Below, in pieces: positions 1 to 11,617 of a DNA stretch of 64,000 bases. The stretch comes from Pleurostoma richardsiae (Eukaryota; Ascomycota; Sordariomycetes; Calosphaeriales; Pleurostomataceae). The number at the start of each line of letters is the position of its first letter. Position 1 is the first letter of the stretch. The position numbers and the translations under genes were made by a program. A model generated the notes under the pieces. The model worked only from the letters and a program-made list of their open reading frames with translations, did not search any database and was not told where the DNA came from. The stretch is taken from NCBI GenBank assembly GCA_030052745.1, contig JANBVO010000004.1, positions 1 through 64,000 on the forward strand, read 5' to 3'.

Positions 1-396
1 GAGGCGGCGCCCCTCCCCGCGGCAGAGGTGGCGTCGGAGCAGGACGCCTCCAGGACCCTCGGCGAGGCCAAGTTCGTGGCGGGCGACTACGTCTCGTGCG
101 CGATCCTGCCGCCGCTGGCGGACGGGGAGGTGGCGCCGGCGTCGAGCGCGAGGACGGGCCGCGGCGCGGGGATCGGCGAGGCGGGGCCGCTGATGGGCGG
201 GGTGCCGCCGCCTGCGAGGAGGGAGAGCGGGCCCGGTGGCGGGAGGGGCGCGGGAAGGGGCGGGAGGGGGACGTTTGGGGGGTTTGGCGGCGGGAGGGAC
301 GCGTCGAGCTCGATGCCCATGGGGGAGTGGAGGAGGGGAGAGAGGTTGCCGGACGCGCCGTCGGGAGGGAGGGGAAAGGGAAGGCAGCGGTGGTAG
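1..396 (+). CDS. SAP18-like Sin3-associated protein, C-terminal part
   Basis: The reading frame is open from the first base and ends at TAG 394-396, so only the last 131 residues are present and the 5' part lies outside the window. The tail contains TLGEAKFVAGDYVSCAILPP, followed by a Gly/Arg-rich (RGG-like) region and a terminal block MGEWRRGERLPDAP. This arrangement matches the C-terminus of fungal Sin3-associated polypeptide p18, a component of the Sin3/Rpd3 histone deacetylase complex that also associates with RNA-binding splicing factors. The ubiquitin-like SAP18 fold itself must lie mainly upstream. The assignment rests on recalled family similarity of the tail; the low-complexity half alone would not be diagnostic. 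Confidence 0.7.
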   Translation, partial: EAAPLPAAEVASEQDASRTLGEAKFVAGDYVSCAILPPLADGEVAPASSARTGRGAGIGEAGPLMGGVPPPARRESGPGGGRGAGRGGRGTFGGFGGGRDASSSMPMGEWRRGERLPDAPSGGRGKGRQRW

Positions 397-671
397 GGCT
401 ACTATAACCACGGTCACTGTGATTTTGCTGCGAAATATGATACCTGGGCTGTTACTGTGTTGTATCGGGATGAGTTGCGACGAGTGAGGACTCTTAGAGG
501 CTTCATTTGGACCGCGGGTTATGCGATACCAGTCACAATGAAAGGGCATGATTCAAGTAGGACTTCGCCTCCTAGCCTCATGAACATATCTTTCTGATGA
601 TATCCACTTCGCCTGCCAATATGTACACATCGGTTTCGGTCCTCGATTCCTCCGCAACGCTTCCCCAGCAC

Positions 672-1056
672 TTAGAACTCGGAAATGGTATCGCCTCTCC
701 GCTTCGCCCGGAAATTCCACTTGCCCTGCGCGGTGGCCACAATCGTTAGCATCACAGTTCTCCCCCTTCAACAGAAAGGGCAAGATAATCCGGAGGAACC
801 CACGTCGGTAGTGTATGCGAGATATCCAGCGATGCCGGGCACCACGGCGATGTAGACGAAGGAGATCCAGGCCGTCCGCGGCGTCCACCGGAAGTACCTG
901 AAGCGGTTCGTCGACATGTCTGCAGCAGTTCCTTCGTCAGCATGTATTCTCCTCCTGATAGAGGAAGCTCGCCTCTCTCAGCCGGCCTTGGGCAGGGGGG
1001 TTTCGCGAAAAGAAAAACGTACTGTTCAGCCGGATAATGGCCGGGTCCAGCGCCAT
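672..1056 (-). CDS. NADH:ubiquinone oxidoreductase 6.6 kDa subunit (NDUFB4/B15-like)
   Basis: A 67-residue protein is assembled from three exons on the minus strand: 1056-1023, 919-804 and 725-672. It starts MALDPAIIRLN, continues NRFRYFRWTPRTAWISF and a hydrophobic segment (VYIAVVPGIAGYLAY), and ends GKWNFRAKRRGDTISEF. That is the pattern of the fungal 6.6 kDa (B15/NDUFB4-type) accessory subunit of mitochondrial complex I: a short matrix N-terminus, one membrane helix and a conserved basic C-terminus. Intron 1 is GTACGT...CAG; intron 2 is GTGGGT...CAG with a GCTAAC branch site. Both junctions restore the family sequence in frame. The exons are too short for ordinary ORF calling. An alternative Met lies at the start of exon 2 (MSTNRF), but the exon-1 start gives the family N-terminus. 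Confidence 0.85.
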
Positions 1057-1719
1057 CTCTGCAAAACCAGTGTCAGTCCACGACAGCCGCTCAATTGGAG
1101 GTCGGTGAGAGCGTACTGTAATGCTTAAGGCCTGCCATCTTGAGTGCTGCGTGTGCGCCTCTCTAGATGGTTCGTAATAGGGGCAGGCGGGCAATTGGTT
1201 AGGAGGTCGAGCTTCACTTTTGATGGTTCCGAGTCGTGATGCCGAGTGGTGGTGGTGGTTTGAGTGCACGGTCCAAGTTGGTATTACGTAATTACTGACG
1301 CTGAGGTAATCTTTTCACCGAGGCTCACCTTTAACTCTGCCTCGCCTCGTGCGAATAGAGCTGGGTGTCTTGCTAATCGCTCTAAACTGGATAGCCCAGG
1401 TTCCGTTAAGCTAGCTTGAGACGTCTCTATGCTTAGCACATATTTAATATGGCCTCAAAGCCCGCAGATGTTCAAGTTAAGACAAAAGACAGTGAACAAT
1501 TTCGTGGGCGAGACCGAGATGGATCTTCACTAATGTGTGCGTATAACTCTCAAAGCATCTCATAGGTATATGGACGTCAGGTGGCTCCTGTATGTGTAGA
1601 GTTATCTTATGCACCCCTATTTACATACGACATACATACAGACACGATCGTCAATCTTCAGCCCACAACTCCCACCCGATCCACCATGCATTTCCCCGCA
1701 GCCAAAAAGCAAAGGGTAT
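1057..1719. other. intergenic, no gene seen
   Basis: This stretch holds the 5' flank of the complex I subunit gene (minus) and the 3' flank of the LCAT-like gene (minus). No coding segment, RNA gene or repeat could be supported here. ATG-initiated frames reaching past 1581 are antisense shadows of the lipase gene. Confidence 0.5.
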
Positions 1720-4301
1720 CTACTCCCGTTCCCGTACTCCAATGCCAATCCCCTTCCTCCTCCCCCTCACGATCGCCTCCAGCGCCCTCCCGACGGCCGG
1801 CAGGTCGCCCAGCAGCGAGATGTGGCCCTTGTCCGAGCTCACCCTGCCCCCCTTGACCACCTCGTACCCCTCCGGCAGCATCGCCTCCCGCGCGAGCACC
1901 ACGCCATCGCCCGACCGGAACACGAGGTCGTCGTAGGCGTCCGCGCACGCGATGCCCTCCCGGCCCGCCACCCGCGCCGCGTACACCGTCGGCGTGTCCT
2001 TGCCGTAGATGACCGAGAACGGCGGGTACGCGTTCGCCGCCGCGTGCGCCTCGCGGTGCGCGCACTCCGCCCGGAACCGCTTCGTCTCCGCCAGCGTCCG
2101 CGTCAGGTACTCCACCGCCCTGGCCCGCGCCGCCGGCGTGCGCGTCACCGACTGCTGCTGCTGCGGCGCGGAGCCGTCCGCCGTCGAGTCCATCTGCGGA
2201 GCCAGCGTACGGTCCTTGGTGGACACGCTGCGGGCGGCCTCGATGACTTTCTTGCCGTCGCTGACGCTTCGGCTGCGGAAGGGCAGGTTTGGGAGGTTGT
2301 CCGAGAGGTTGAGAAGCGACCGGCTGCCGAACGTGCCGGTCCTCGGGCTCAGAGGGGGCAGGGCCCCGTCGCTGACGCAGGGCGACAGCCGGTATCTGAT
2401 CCAGTCGTTGATGTCGTAGAAGTCTATGCGGTACTCCTTCCTGGGGTCATTTTTGTCGAGGAAGCAGAAACCATCTTCCGGGAGGAAGACGAATGTCGTC
2501 CTCAGGGAGAAGTTGACCTGTGCCGTGAGGACTTTCTCGTTCAGCATAACGGCGTCTCCGTTGCGGATCGGTCCCAGAATGTTGATGCACCGCTGCGGAG
2601 ATCCGGCGTAAAGCACGCCCGAAAAGAGTTCCGGGCGCTGGTTGACGGCGTGCCTGGTGATTATGCCACCGAGACTATGGGCTATGACGAGGGCGCCTTG
2701 CTTCGATGGCCCATGATTTGAGGGAAGTCCCTCGAGAAACTCGACCAGCTTCCGCGAGAGCAAATGCGGGCTTAAGCGCCAATCATAACCGTAATCGTGA
2801 ACGCGTAGCTTGCCGGTCCGGGCGTTTTCGCAATCCCGTAGTTTCTTGAAGAGCCTCCGTGATATGTCCACAGGCCCAATGTTCTGGAGCATCCCGGAGG
2901 GGAATATGGTCTTCTCCATATTCTCTTCATCTTCGGGGTCTAGACCGACTTCAAGATTGACCTTCCGGATATTCAGACCGACCTTCACCGGGACCCAAAG
3001 CTGCCGATGCGGTGGCTCTGCTGATCGGAGGATTGATCCCCGATAGCCTCCCATAATTACAATGTCTCCAGTGAGCGTCTCAAGTACGGCATCCAAAATA
3101 GAATTGGCATCGCGAGCCGTTCTGTGGGTTCTCCCAACAGATGCTGATCTTGTCGGCTCCAAGCCGATCTCCGAATTTGAGAACTGCTTCTTCACTGGCG
3201 AGGGGAGGATGCCTAGCACAAGTCAGCATATAGCGTCCATGAATCGAGACGGCAGGCGATCGCCAGTCTTGATTTTCACTCACTTGGCATCTGGGGCAGC
3301 TTGAAAGGGGGGTCCCAGCTGTCCTTGATCGCTTTCAACCGTGAATTCACTTGTTCCCTGACATTGACAAACCGGTCGTCGTCCCCATAAGACGAGACCC
3401 TGGACAAACTATTGTAAAGAAGAGATTCTTCTGAAGTTGTTCTCCGCAGACCCAGGGAGTTTATCGACTGCACAGACGATCGTCGAGGGTCGCTGGCTTT
3501 GACTGTTCCTGGACCTGAATGCAAATGAAGTTGACTCTTCGGAGGAGCCGTACTTGCATGCCGAGGGCCGCTAAACTCATGAGATGGCACAAGCGTGTTC
3601 ACCCTCGACGATTCAAGCTGGTCGTCTGCGTTCTGCGACGCCACCACGTGCGATGAAGATTGCGACGATGATGAAGAGAAGAAGGAAGGTGTGGAGAGAT
3701 TTGGCATTAGATGAGCAGGAATGGAAAGGTTCGGGAAAGCTTTGGACAGTCTCTTGAGTGCTTCTGCCCCGACCGATGAAGAACGGCGATGCCTCGCCTG
3801 AGTGCCGAAGACGCCCGCCAAAGCCGGTTTGTTGGCCTCCGGCGTCTTGACGAGAAGCTTCGGGCCGGCTGTCCACGGAGAGGGCAGCTCCAAGGGCTGC
3901 GGCCGGTGACGCGATCCAGGAGCGACGGGCGTGTCCTCGGCCAATGGCCGGGTCGGCTCACTCGGACCTTCCACCAGCGCTGGCGCATCTGTCTCAGCTG
4001 GAGGACTGGGTGGATCTTCGGCGATGGCCACATCGAACAGCCCGCCCCCGGGCAGGTGCTCGATAGCCGCGGCCTTCTCGGCTGCCGGGGTCTTGGGCAG
4101 GGTCAGCCGGGTGGCCACGGGGCTTATCGTAGGCTCGATGAGGGTCTGTGGGTCATCCTGGTCTCCGTAGAGGATATCATCCTCGCCGGGACCGTCCGCC
4201 GGCGGGACGGGTGGCGGAGAGACATCCTCCACATCCTCCAGCCGCTCAGGGGTCTCAGCCACCGATTTAGACTCGTGGCCGAGAGGAGGAAGAGCAGACA
4301 T
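1720..4301 (-). CDS. LCAT/PDAT-like alpha/beta hydrolase (phospholipase/acyltransferase)
   Basis: Two exons, 4301-3284 and 3212-1720, encode about 836 residues; the 71-nt intron starts GTGAGT, has a TGCTGAC branch site and ends TAG. The first third is Pro/Ser-rich and looks disordered. The C-terminal part is a lipase-type alpha/beta hydrolase: HDYGYDWRLS, then the nucleophile elbow VIAHSLGG (Ser near residue 509), and a later DWIRYRLSP segment, as in the lecithin:cholesterol acyltransferase/PDAT superfamily. Fungal proteins of this layout (long disordered N-terminus, conserved ILRSAEPPHRQLWVPVKVGL) are usually annotated only as LCAT-like or phospholipase. Substrate and compartment cannot be read from the sequence. 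The start is the first in-frame Met of the long exon. Confidence 0.85.
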
Positions 4302-5286
4302 TGTTTCCTGGAGAGTTTCCGATCAGGAACGTCATCAATGGGAAAGCTGGGGGGAGGAGAACAAAGCGACAAACTCTTTTGTACGTATAGCGGCCGGGAG
4401 CTCCGGATGGCTTTCGGCGCCGGTGTATCGGCGATGCTGAAAGGCCCGAAAGATGAGGTCACGCGACAAGGGGCTGGCTACCTGCATTCCCCGTCCTGAG
4501 TGACGCAAAACCGCGAGAGAAATTGGAGATACTGGGAATAGGCCATTGGGCGTCGTTTATTTTGCGTATTCTATCAGGGGTCACGGAAGAACGCCCGTAG
4601 GCCAGAGAGTAAGGAAAGTCGCACCGACACAATCCCCCACCTCGCGCGGGAATACGGTGATACGCGTAACCAGGCGGGCCATGACAAAGCCTCATCAGCC
4701 CGCCCTCTCAGCAGCGGGTCAGGGCAGGGCGAAGGAACGATCACCGCACAGCCTCGAGCGTCGCCTCATCTTAGCCTGCGTATTATGGACTTGCAAGGTA
4801 GTACCTTTGTGTAATTACCTCCCTGCACGGTATTATGTTGTGCACGCATGCAGTACACTCGTACCTGCAGACTCACTGGAGGTAGATTGTTAAGCATTGC
4901 ATTCCTCCATCGACGATCGACTCGAGTCGTCTGGCGCGTGTCACTGGCATGTGAAAACGGAAAGAAAATCTGCATGCGGGCCGCTGGCCTTATGTACCCG
5001 CAGGCCGAGCTGCCACATCAGGAAACGAACCCCTCGCCAAGCTTCAGCTTCATCTTTTAGCGTCTTACAGCATGCAGGCTGATTTCACCGAGTGCAACGG
5101 ATCCGGACTCAGCTCGGTCGAGGCTTCTATTGCCAAGAACATGATGAACCTACCCATTGTATCATTGTATGTATGGTATGTATGGTATGCGTGGCATGGA
5201 ACTGTTGCTGAAGTGTTCTGCATTCGCGCAATAAACCAAGAAAGTCTTCAATATCCCCTCTCCCCACAGACAGACACCATGCCAGA
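4302..5286. other. intergenic, no gene seen
   Basis: This is the 5' flank of the LCAT-like gene and the 3' flank of the glutathione S-transferase gene. Apart from a short tandem repeat near 5167-5199, nothing with coding or RNA character was recognised. Confidence 0.5.
5167..5199. repeat. short imperfect tandem repeat (about 10-bp unit)
   Basis: Imperfect tandem copies of a TATGTATGG-like unit decay into a GTGG/CATGG tail. It lies about 90 bp past the stop of the GST gene and is probably a simple microsatellite. Confidence 0.5.
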
Positions 5287-6251
5287 TCAGTGCTTGGGCG
5301 CCACCGAGAAGTACCCCTCGATCTCCTTGATCTTGGCGGCCCCCTTCTTCCACCCGGGCTCCTCCTGCAGCCGGTCGATGTACGCGAAGAACTCCGGGTG
5401 CTTGTCCGCGCCGCCCACCGCACCGGCCAGCGTGTCGCGGCCCGCGATGAGCGGGTACGACATGATGATGTCGCACGCCGTCAGGCGCGCCCCGGCCAGG
5501 TACTTGCCGCCGCCCGGCGACGTCTTGAGCTGCTGCTCCAGGAACGCCAGGTGCCGCTTCCAGTTGGGCAGGATGAGCGCGTCGTGCACCTTGCCCGCCA
5601 CGGCGCCCGTGATCGGCCGCAGGAAGAACGGCACGGACGGGCCCTTGAGCGCTGCGGGGGTGGGTTTCCAGGTGTCAGAAGAGAGGAAATACCGAAAGCC
5701 AGGAAGAAATGGGGGAGGGAAGTGAGCTCACCGGACAGGACCAGGCTCAGCCATAGGTACGGCATGAAGCTGCCCTCGCTGTAGTACATGATGTACTGGT
5801 AGCGCATCCACTCCTCCGTCTCGGCGCCCACGCCGCCCTCCTCGCGGCCCTCCCTCCAGCGCCGCGGCACCAGCGTGTCCGCCTTGGCGAAGTGCTCGCA
5901 CAGGTACTGGATGATGAAGCCGCTCTCGGCCAGCACGATCGGCTGCTGCCCCGCGCCCTCCCCGGGCGGCGTGATGGTCACCACCGGCGACTTGCCCAGC
6001 GGGTGCACCTTCTCCAGCTCCGGCGGCGCCAGCAGGTTGCTGGCGCGGTGGTACAGCTCCAGCTCGTACGGGACCTGCAGCTCCTCGAGCAGCCACAGGA
6101 CCGACTGCGCCCGCGAGCCGTCCAGCCTGGATTTTTTTGGGCGCAGGTCAGCAGGATGACACCACTCACGGGCGGGCCGCGTCGGGCCAATGCAGGTCCC
6201 GCGTGATGTCGCTCACCAATGAAGCTTGATTTTCGGTGCGTCGTTCGCCAT
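5287..6251 (-). CDS. glutathione S-transferase (Gtt1-like)
   Basis: Three exons, 6251-6217, 6126-5732 and 5651-5287, give 264 residues. Intron 1 (GTGAGC...CAG, TGCTGACC branch) splits the Trp codon of KLHWLDGSRAQSV; intron 2 is GTGAGC...GCAG. The N-terminal thioredoxin-like domain contains DGSRAQSVLWLLEEL, HPLGKSPVV with the cis-Pro, and AESGFIIQYL, the glutathione-binding ESxxI element. The C-terminal helical domain includes WMRYQYIMYYSEGS and ARLTACDIIMSYPL. This pattern is that of yeast Gtt1-type GSTs, which conjugate glutathione to electrophiles and have peroxidase activity; yeast Gtt1 is ER-associated. No obvious targeting signal is present. The 35-nt first exon is easy to miss. Confidence 0.9.
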
Positions 6252-7037
6252 TTGCTTTCTCCTTGGGGGTTTTCCAATTGCGATCGAAATTACCGACCGG
6301 GACGACAATCTATGACGGAGCGCCCCGTCTTTGTACGAATCTTGGGACAGCAGATCGCCTTATTTAACACCGCGCAACGCGACGCTAACAGATCCTCCTG
6401 GAGGCACCATCGTACGGCGCTAGTGGACGGCTGTTGTCTTTGCCGTGCAGTCTGCCCGGCTCCGACCACCGAGGCATCTCCAGATAGGGTGTTGCCTCGG
6501 GCGGTCTCATTTGGCGATCTCGCGACTGATGCTTCATCCGGGTGCTACAAACTACGGTGTGTGTATCAACAAGGATCAGCCGCGATTGATAAGAAATGCT
6601 TCCCCGGTCAATTAAACTATTCTTTAGGATATTCATGATTTTACGTCATTCATGGCTATGTAGTTCCTAATCCTCGTTAATCCCCCCTAATCAAGTCGGA
6701 GTAAGATGCGAAAGTGATTGAAACGAGCCAGAGCGGCTCATCCTCCTGCACAGGATACCAGCAGTCCCATCCTCAGCCATCGCACAGCTGACAGTCGATC
6801 GCCAATGGCCATGCTGAACGAAATAGCGCGGAATTGATATCTCCAGTGTATCCTGGGCCGCCCAAGCGCCCTTGTTTTGTAAATGATGGTATTTCTGACT
6901 GAGCTGAAGCATTTCTTGATGCTTCTCAGTGCTCCAGTGGTATAGCAATGAGACCTCCAAAGGAAAGGGAGTGAAAGACCATGTCCCTCCAACTCCAGCA
7001 AGCAGCCCTTTCCCCGTGCTCCCGTCTTTCCAGCCCA
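6252..7037. other. intergenic, no gene seen
   Basis: 5' flank of the GST gene and 3' flank of the 2EXR gene. Short open frames on the minus strand around 6691-7200 only extend into the 2EXR gene in a wrong frame. No repeat or RNA gene was recognised. Confidence 0.5.
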
Positions 7038-7991
7038 TCAACACCTCTGCTCCATCTGCGCGAACCGCATCTTGATCGACTCCTGCAGCACGCCCAGCTG
7101 GCTCGGCTCGTCCTCGGCCCACCCTGGGGCCTCCCTTCCGTACGCCGGCGGGTCCGGCACGCCGCCCAGGGTCATGACCCTCCAGGGCGGCGCGCACCAC
7201 TCCGGAAACTGCGTCCGTACGGATCCCACCGCGCTCCGGACCTGCCTTGCCAGGCCCTGCACGACCGCCGCGTCTGCCAGTGCCGCGTCGTCGCCGTACG
7301 CCGGGGCCCCGTCGTGCGGCACGAACACCAGCTCCTGTAGCCCCAGCATCCTCGCGCGCACCTGCATCAAGACCTCGGTGGCCAGGCTCGCCGCCACGGC
7401 CGACTGGTACGGCCAGCGGCTGCTGCTGCCGCCACCGCCCCTGCTGCGGTCCGCGCAGAACAGTGCTTCGCTAATGGCGAGACGGCGTACGGCGGCCAGC
7501 TCGGCCGGGTCTATGAGCGTCAGGGCGGTGCGGAACTGTGCCTCGGACGCCATGTAGCCGTCCCGGGGGCCGAAGTAAAGCACGTCCCGCTCGAAGTCGA
7601 AGTACACCTGGCCCGGCTGGCGGGCGATGCCGAAGGCCAGCGTATAGGTCTTGAGCGCCTCGGTGCGCGACTCATGGCAGATGTGTAGGTTGACGGGGAT
7701 CGGCGCCGGGGAGGTGCAGCCGCGAGATCGCCGAGACTGTGAAGAGCAGGAGGGTTGTGAGGGAGAGGGGGCACCGCAGCGGATGGAAACGATGCGCGGG
7801 CCGGGGAGGTTGTAGCTCCATATCCTCACGCGGAGCTCGGGAGGCAGCTTCGAGAAAGAGGGCTGTTGTACGGGTGTTAGGGGCAGAAATGTCTCGCTAG
7901 TGAAGGGGCCGCTGTCGGGCACGCGTACAAAGGTATCAAGGGACGGTATCTGGCGAGACCGGTCCATGACGGGTTTACCTCCGGCTAGCAC
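7038..7991 (-). CDS. 2EXR-domain protein
   Basis: Single-exon gene of 317 residues, or 309 if Met9 (MDRSRQIPSLDTF) is the start. The core FSKLPPELRVRIWSYNLPGP, followed by RIVSIRCG and later PVNLHICHESRTEALKTY, is the 2EXR motif of a large Pezizomycotina-specific family of unknown function that is often expanded in plant-associated and saprotrophic fungi. Downstream is YFDFERDVLYFGP, also typical of the family. A serine-rich insert separates the first strand from the CHESR element. No catalytic motif, signal peptide or membrane segment is evident. The function is unknown. Confidence 0.85.
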   Translation of the reverse strand: MLAGGKPVMDRSRQIPSLDTFVRVPDSGPFTSETFLPLTPVQQPSFSKLPPELRVRIWSYNLPGPRIVSIRCGAPSPSQPSCSSQSRRSRGCTSPAPIPVNLHICHESRTEALKTYTLAFGIARQPGQVYFDFERDVLYFGPRDGYMASEAQFRTALTLIDPAELAAVRRLAISEALFCADRSRGGGGSSSRWPYQSAVAASLATEVLMQVRARMLGLQELVFVPHDGAPAYGDDAALADAAVVQGLARQVRSAVGSVRTQFPEWCAPPWRVMTLGGVPDPPAYGREAPGWAEDEPSQLGVLQESIKMRFAQMEQRC

Positions 7992-10900
7992 AAGCGTTAT
8001 GCATTGGTGTCGCCCGTGCTTAAGCCTGATAGCTTAGCAGGTCGACCGCTCGAAGCGTGATGTGATGTTGTGCTCGAGAAGCTAAGGTAGTTATGAACCA
8101 AGACGCTTGGGGCACAACTGCGGAACACGAGCACGCCGAGCTGGCGGACGTCGAAACAAGGTATTGTCTTCGGAGGTAGTTATATTGATCCCCGGTAGGG
8201 CAGGCACAAAGCTGTGGAGCCAGGGTAACTCGAGTGGCTCTGAGACAATCAATGGGACAGGATGGCCTGTCTTGCTTCCGTAACCTGCCGTCCCAGGGGG
8301 AGAAAAAGAACGCACGCGATGTGCCTCCCTGTGAGGCACTCAGCCTGGTAGATAAACGCCATCCAGCACTTGCCGGGTAATTCCCTAGTGGAGATCCCGG
8401 GACGTCAGCTTGCAGCAGCTCACGGAGCGGTGGCTTGTTCCAAGGTGGTTGTGGAGGAGCCAGAAGACCGGATCCAGAGCACTGGGTCCGGCGCCACGTG
8501 GGGGACAAGGTTGCCGGGCTGGTCCTAGTGACGAGCTCGAGGCCATTCCCGCGGAGAGGCAGGATTTGACTCGAGCTAAGGCATCACGGGTGCGGCGGCC
8601 CGGGGAAGAGTCCGTTTCGGGTGTTGGTGAAGGATCGAGAGACCAGCCCGCTGGATCCTCTAATGCATGTCGAGCATCTAAAGACTGCCTAGACTAGCGT
8701 ACCGGAGCACTAGCTGGTGGCAAGGGGAGAGATATCAATCCTTGAGAGCCTGGCTATCCCACTCGAGATGAGCTCCGGACCCAAATGGTCGGCTTGTTCA
8801 CGTTCGAACCGTGCCGCAAAAGCCCGGCATGCTTGAGGCACGTCGCCCTTGGCGGTGTGACCCGGTCACGACACTCTCCTCGAACCCATGCTTAGGGACG
8901 CCAGGCCTGGGCCCAGGCTCTCGTGGTCCATCAAGCCAGGTGCGCAGCGGCGGGACGATGTGACAGCCCATGCAGACAGACAGGCGGTGAAGGAGGAAGC
9001 AATAATGATGGCACTATCAGACCACATGGCTCGGGAGCCATGACGCAGGGGTAGGAAAAGACGATCAAGCCATCTCCACAAGGAGAGACAACATAGGAAA
9101 TGCAGAATCTGCATCCCAAGCCGCAGAAGAACGGCCGTAAGCCAAGCGAGTCATCCTCGCGCATCTCCGGGATCTCATTGCGTAGAGATGAGCTGACGCA
9201 TTTCGGTTCCGGGCCAGCGGGTCGGGCTTCTGCCGCCCACATACCGCCGTGAACCGTGCCGGCTCCCGCGCTCGCTAGTATTGCCTCAAGAGGAAGGCTG
9301 GCCACCTTGAGATAGTCGATGGCGCATGAGGCTGTCAGTTGTTCCTTGAAGTTTTGGATCGTCGGACTTGCGGTGGTGGTGGTGGCGCCGTCAGACGAAG
9401 AAACGGTAGTCTGGGCGTAGTCTAGGCCCTACGCTACAGACCAATGAGAGTGCGTCCACATGAAGAAGAGCCAGCATGTCGGTACCGCTTCCTCTTCGGT
9501 GTCATGGCCAGACGACACCGAAGCATAGCTAAGGAGAGTGATACCGTAGTCACGAAAGGGGTAAAGTAAGTCGAGGCTCGGGAGGGGACGAGGACGACGT
9601 TCCAGTGTCCTGCGTGGGGAGGGTAGCTGTGAACGCCGAGAGACCCGAGTGGAGATGCAGTTGTCAAGCGGCCGGCAAGTCCAAGAACGCCTGGTCTCTG
9701 CGCGAGTGACAGACCTCAGCAAGATTTCGCACGATGATGAGGTCCTTGGCTCGGAGCTGCGACCACTTGAGGTAAGGATTCGGTCCTTCTCGTCAGACAC
9801 TCTGAGGGGTCTACCTGACACGGGGCGGGAGCAGCTCCGAAAGCCACTCGTCACACCGCAAGGGAATGGCTTGGATGTATTCCAAATACCTGATTAACAA
9901 AGTCTGCTTAGGTTGTACGGATAATGAATCTCCTTGTGCATCAGCTAAAGTGCCGGCTGGCAACTCATTCAAACCCAGCTCTGGCTGGCCTTCGGTCTTG
10001 AGCCCAATGGCGGAATGCGGATCGTGCCGGCCGCTCGGCATTGCCGCGATGGCTGGCATCACGTTAGCTTCTCAATTGGAGTCCTGCGAACAGTCAAGAG
10101 GTTCCTCTAGGTTCTAGAGCAAGTTTTGCCTGCAGGCTAAAGGTATGCTTGAGCTGTTTCTGTTGCTAGCCCGAAATGTCTCGGATTCTGGTCGTTGAGG
10201 AACACGGGCGCAAGGGGTGGTGCTCTAGCGGCTGAGGGTCCGAAAAGTCGATCCGAGTCTAGAACACCGCCAGATGTGATAGCTTATATCTCTCTGCGTC
10301 TCTCCCGGACATCGCCGTCGCATTGGGACTGAATGCTGGTCTCAACCTGCTGCATATAGGACGCTGCCATCCCGGTCAATGTTGCTTTGCATGTCTCGTG
10401 CAGCTCGAAAGACTGGCTGTCCGAAGCATCAGATGGGCTTGGCTAATTGCTGTCTGCCCGGATCTAAGGCTAGAAAAAGGGTCTTTGCGAGGTCGCAATG
10501 GGGAAAGGCCTCCGTGTTCGGTCGCGCTTCAAAGTCGGTGAGAAGATTGTGACATGACAGACGTTAATCCGGCTCCTCCCGAGTAGAGTGTCAAACATTT
10601 CCATGCTACAGTCCACGGAGAATTTTGGAAGCTTGAACCTGGCGTCGCTCAAGCGGCCATCTTGTAGGCACCCAACGGAAACATCACCAATGGTCCCGCA
10701 CGGAGTGATGGCTCCTCCGTGTGCATTGCTCCCGGTTGATGCGGCATGATAATTATCCTACTGGCCAATAGGTCCAAGGAAGTAGCAGCCGCTGTCATCA
10801 ACATAAGGTTTAAACTTGGTCTGTTTCTGTTTCGACAGACGCAGTCAGCAGGAGGAGCATCGACGACGAGTTTCTCAGCAAGCAGAAAAGGGAAAGGCGG

Positions 10901-11617
10901 CGCAGGGAAAAGTTGTCTGTGTACGGGAAAGTGAGCGTCCCACCATTTGATTGGCTCCCCGTTTAAGCGCTGGCCCAAGCCGCGACCCCTTGAGACGATC
11001 TCCATGCGCGCGACGGCATCCTCTCTCAGCCAATCCACAGAGCCAGACACGTCTATTTCGGGGTCGTGGCCTTGCTCTGAAGGCGAGTAGGGATGGCGGC
11101 TGCCAGCCAGGCCATCAAGCTCCACAGCCAGTCTTTCCAATCGAGCGGTAGCCCGGCCCTCCCCAAACTCGCCCCTGCATAGCCGCTGACAGGGCCGACT
11201 CGCCTATCCATCATCACTGATCAGTGAGCATTGCGGAGGAGAGATCCTACAATTAGCAATCGCTGCTGCTACGGGATGGCGGCGGTACGGCACAGATCTA
11301 GCGCAGGAGTTGATCTAATCTGGGGCGTGTGTTGGCGGCTATCGCTGACCCAGGGAAGAGAGATGATGCCATGAGGAGCCGTTTCCTCCGGCTTCCTCGC
11401 TCCTTATATGAACCGAAACATTTGCCTCGTTTCCTGACCGTGCAGCTATTCGCAAGTGTTTCCTGTGCTCCGTCCTCTTCTCTCCATTTCTTTGCGTGGT
11501 TTCCTGGTGAAAACCGCGTCCTTCGTTGCTCCTCCTCTGTTGCTCGTCTCCTTGCCCCCTCTCTATCCCTCCACGCCTCATACTCCTTCCGAGCCGGGCT
11601 CAGTGACTTGACAAGCA
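7992..11617. other. long intergenic stretch, no supported gene
   Basis: In 3.6 kb between the 2EXR gene and the four-helix membrane protein gene I see only open frames of up to about 160 codons, with low-information composition and no recognisable domain, and no pair that joins across good splice sites into a known family. The last 200 bp before 11618 are strongly pyrimidine-rich (CT-rich blocks at about 11520-11590), which suits a fungal promoter/transcription start region. No inverted-repeat transposon ends were found. Confidence 0.5.

Noticed and set aside
1609-2721. 370-codon plus-strand open frame
   Set aside because: Antisense of the LCAT-like gene, with Arg/Pro/His-rich shadow composition.
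8793-8840. GTTCGAAC with a nearby TGCCG/CGGCA hairpin, considered as a tRNA B-box
   Set aside because: No A-box or acceptor stem at the right distance.
10649-11140. 163-codon minus-strand open frame upstream of the four-helix protein gene
   Set aside because: No domain, unbiased composition, and it lies in the likely promoter; no splice partner found.
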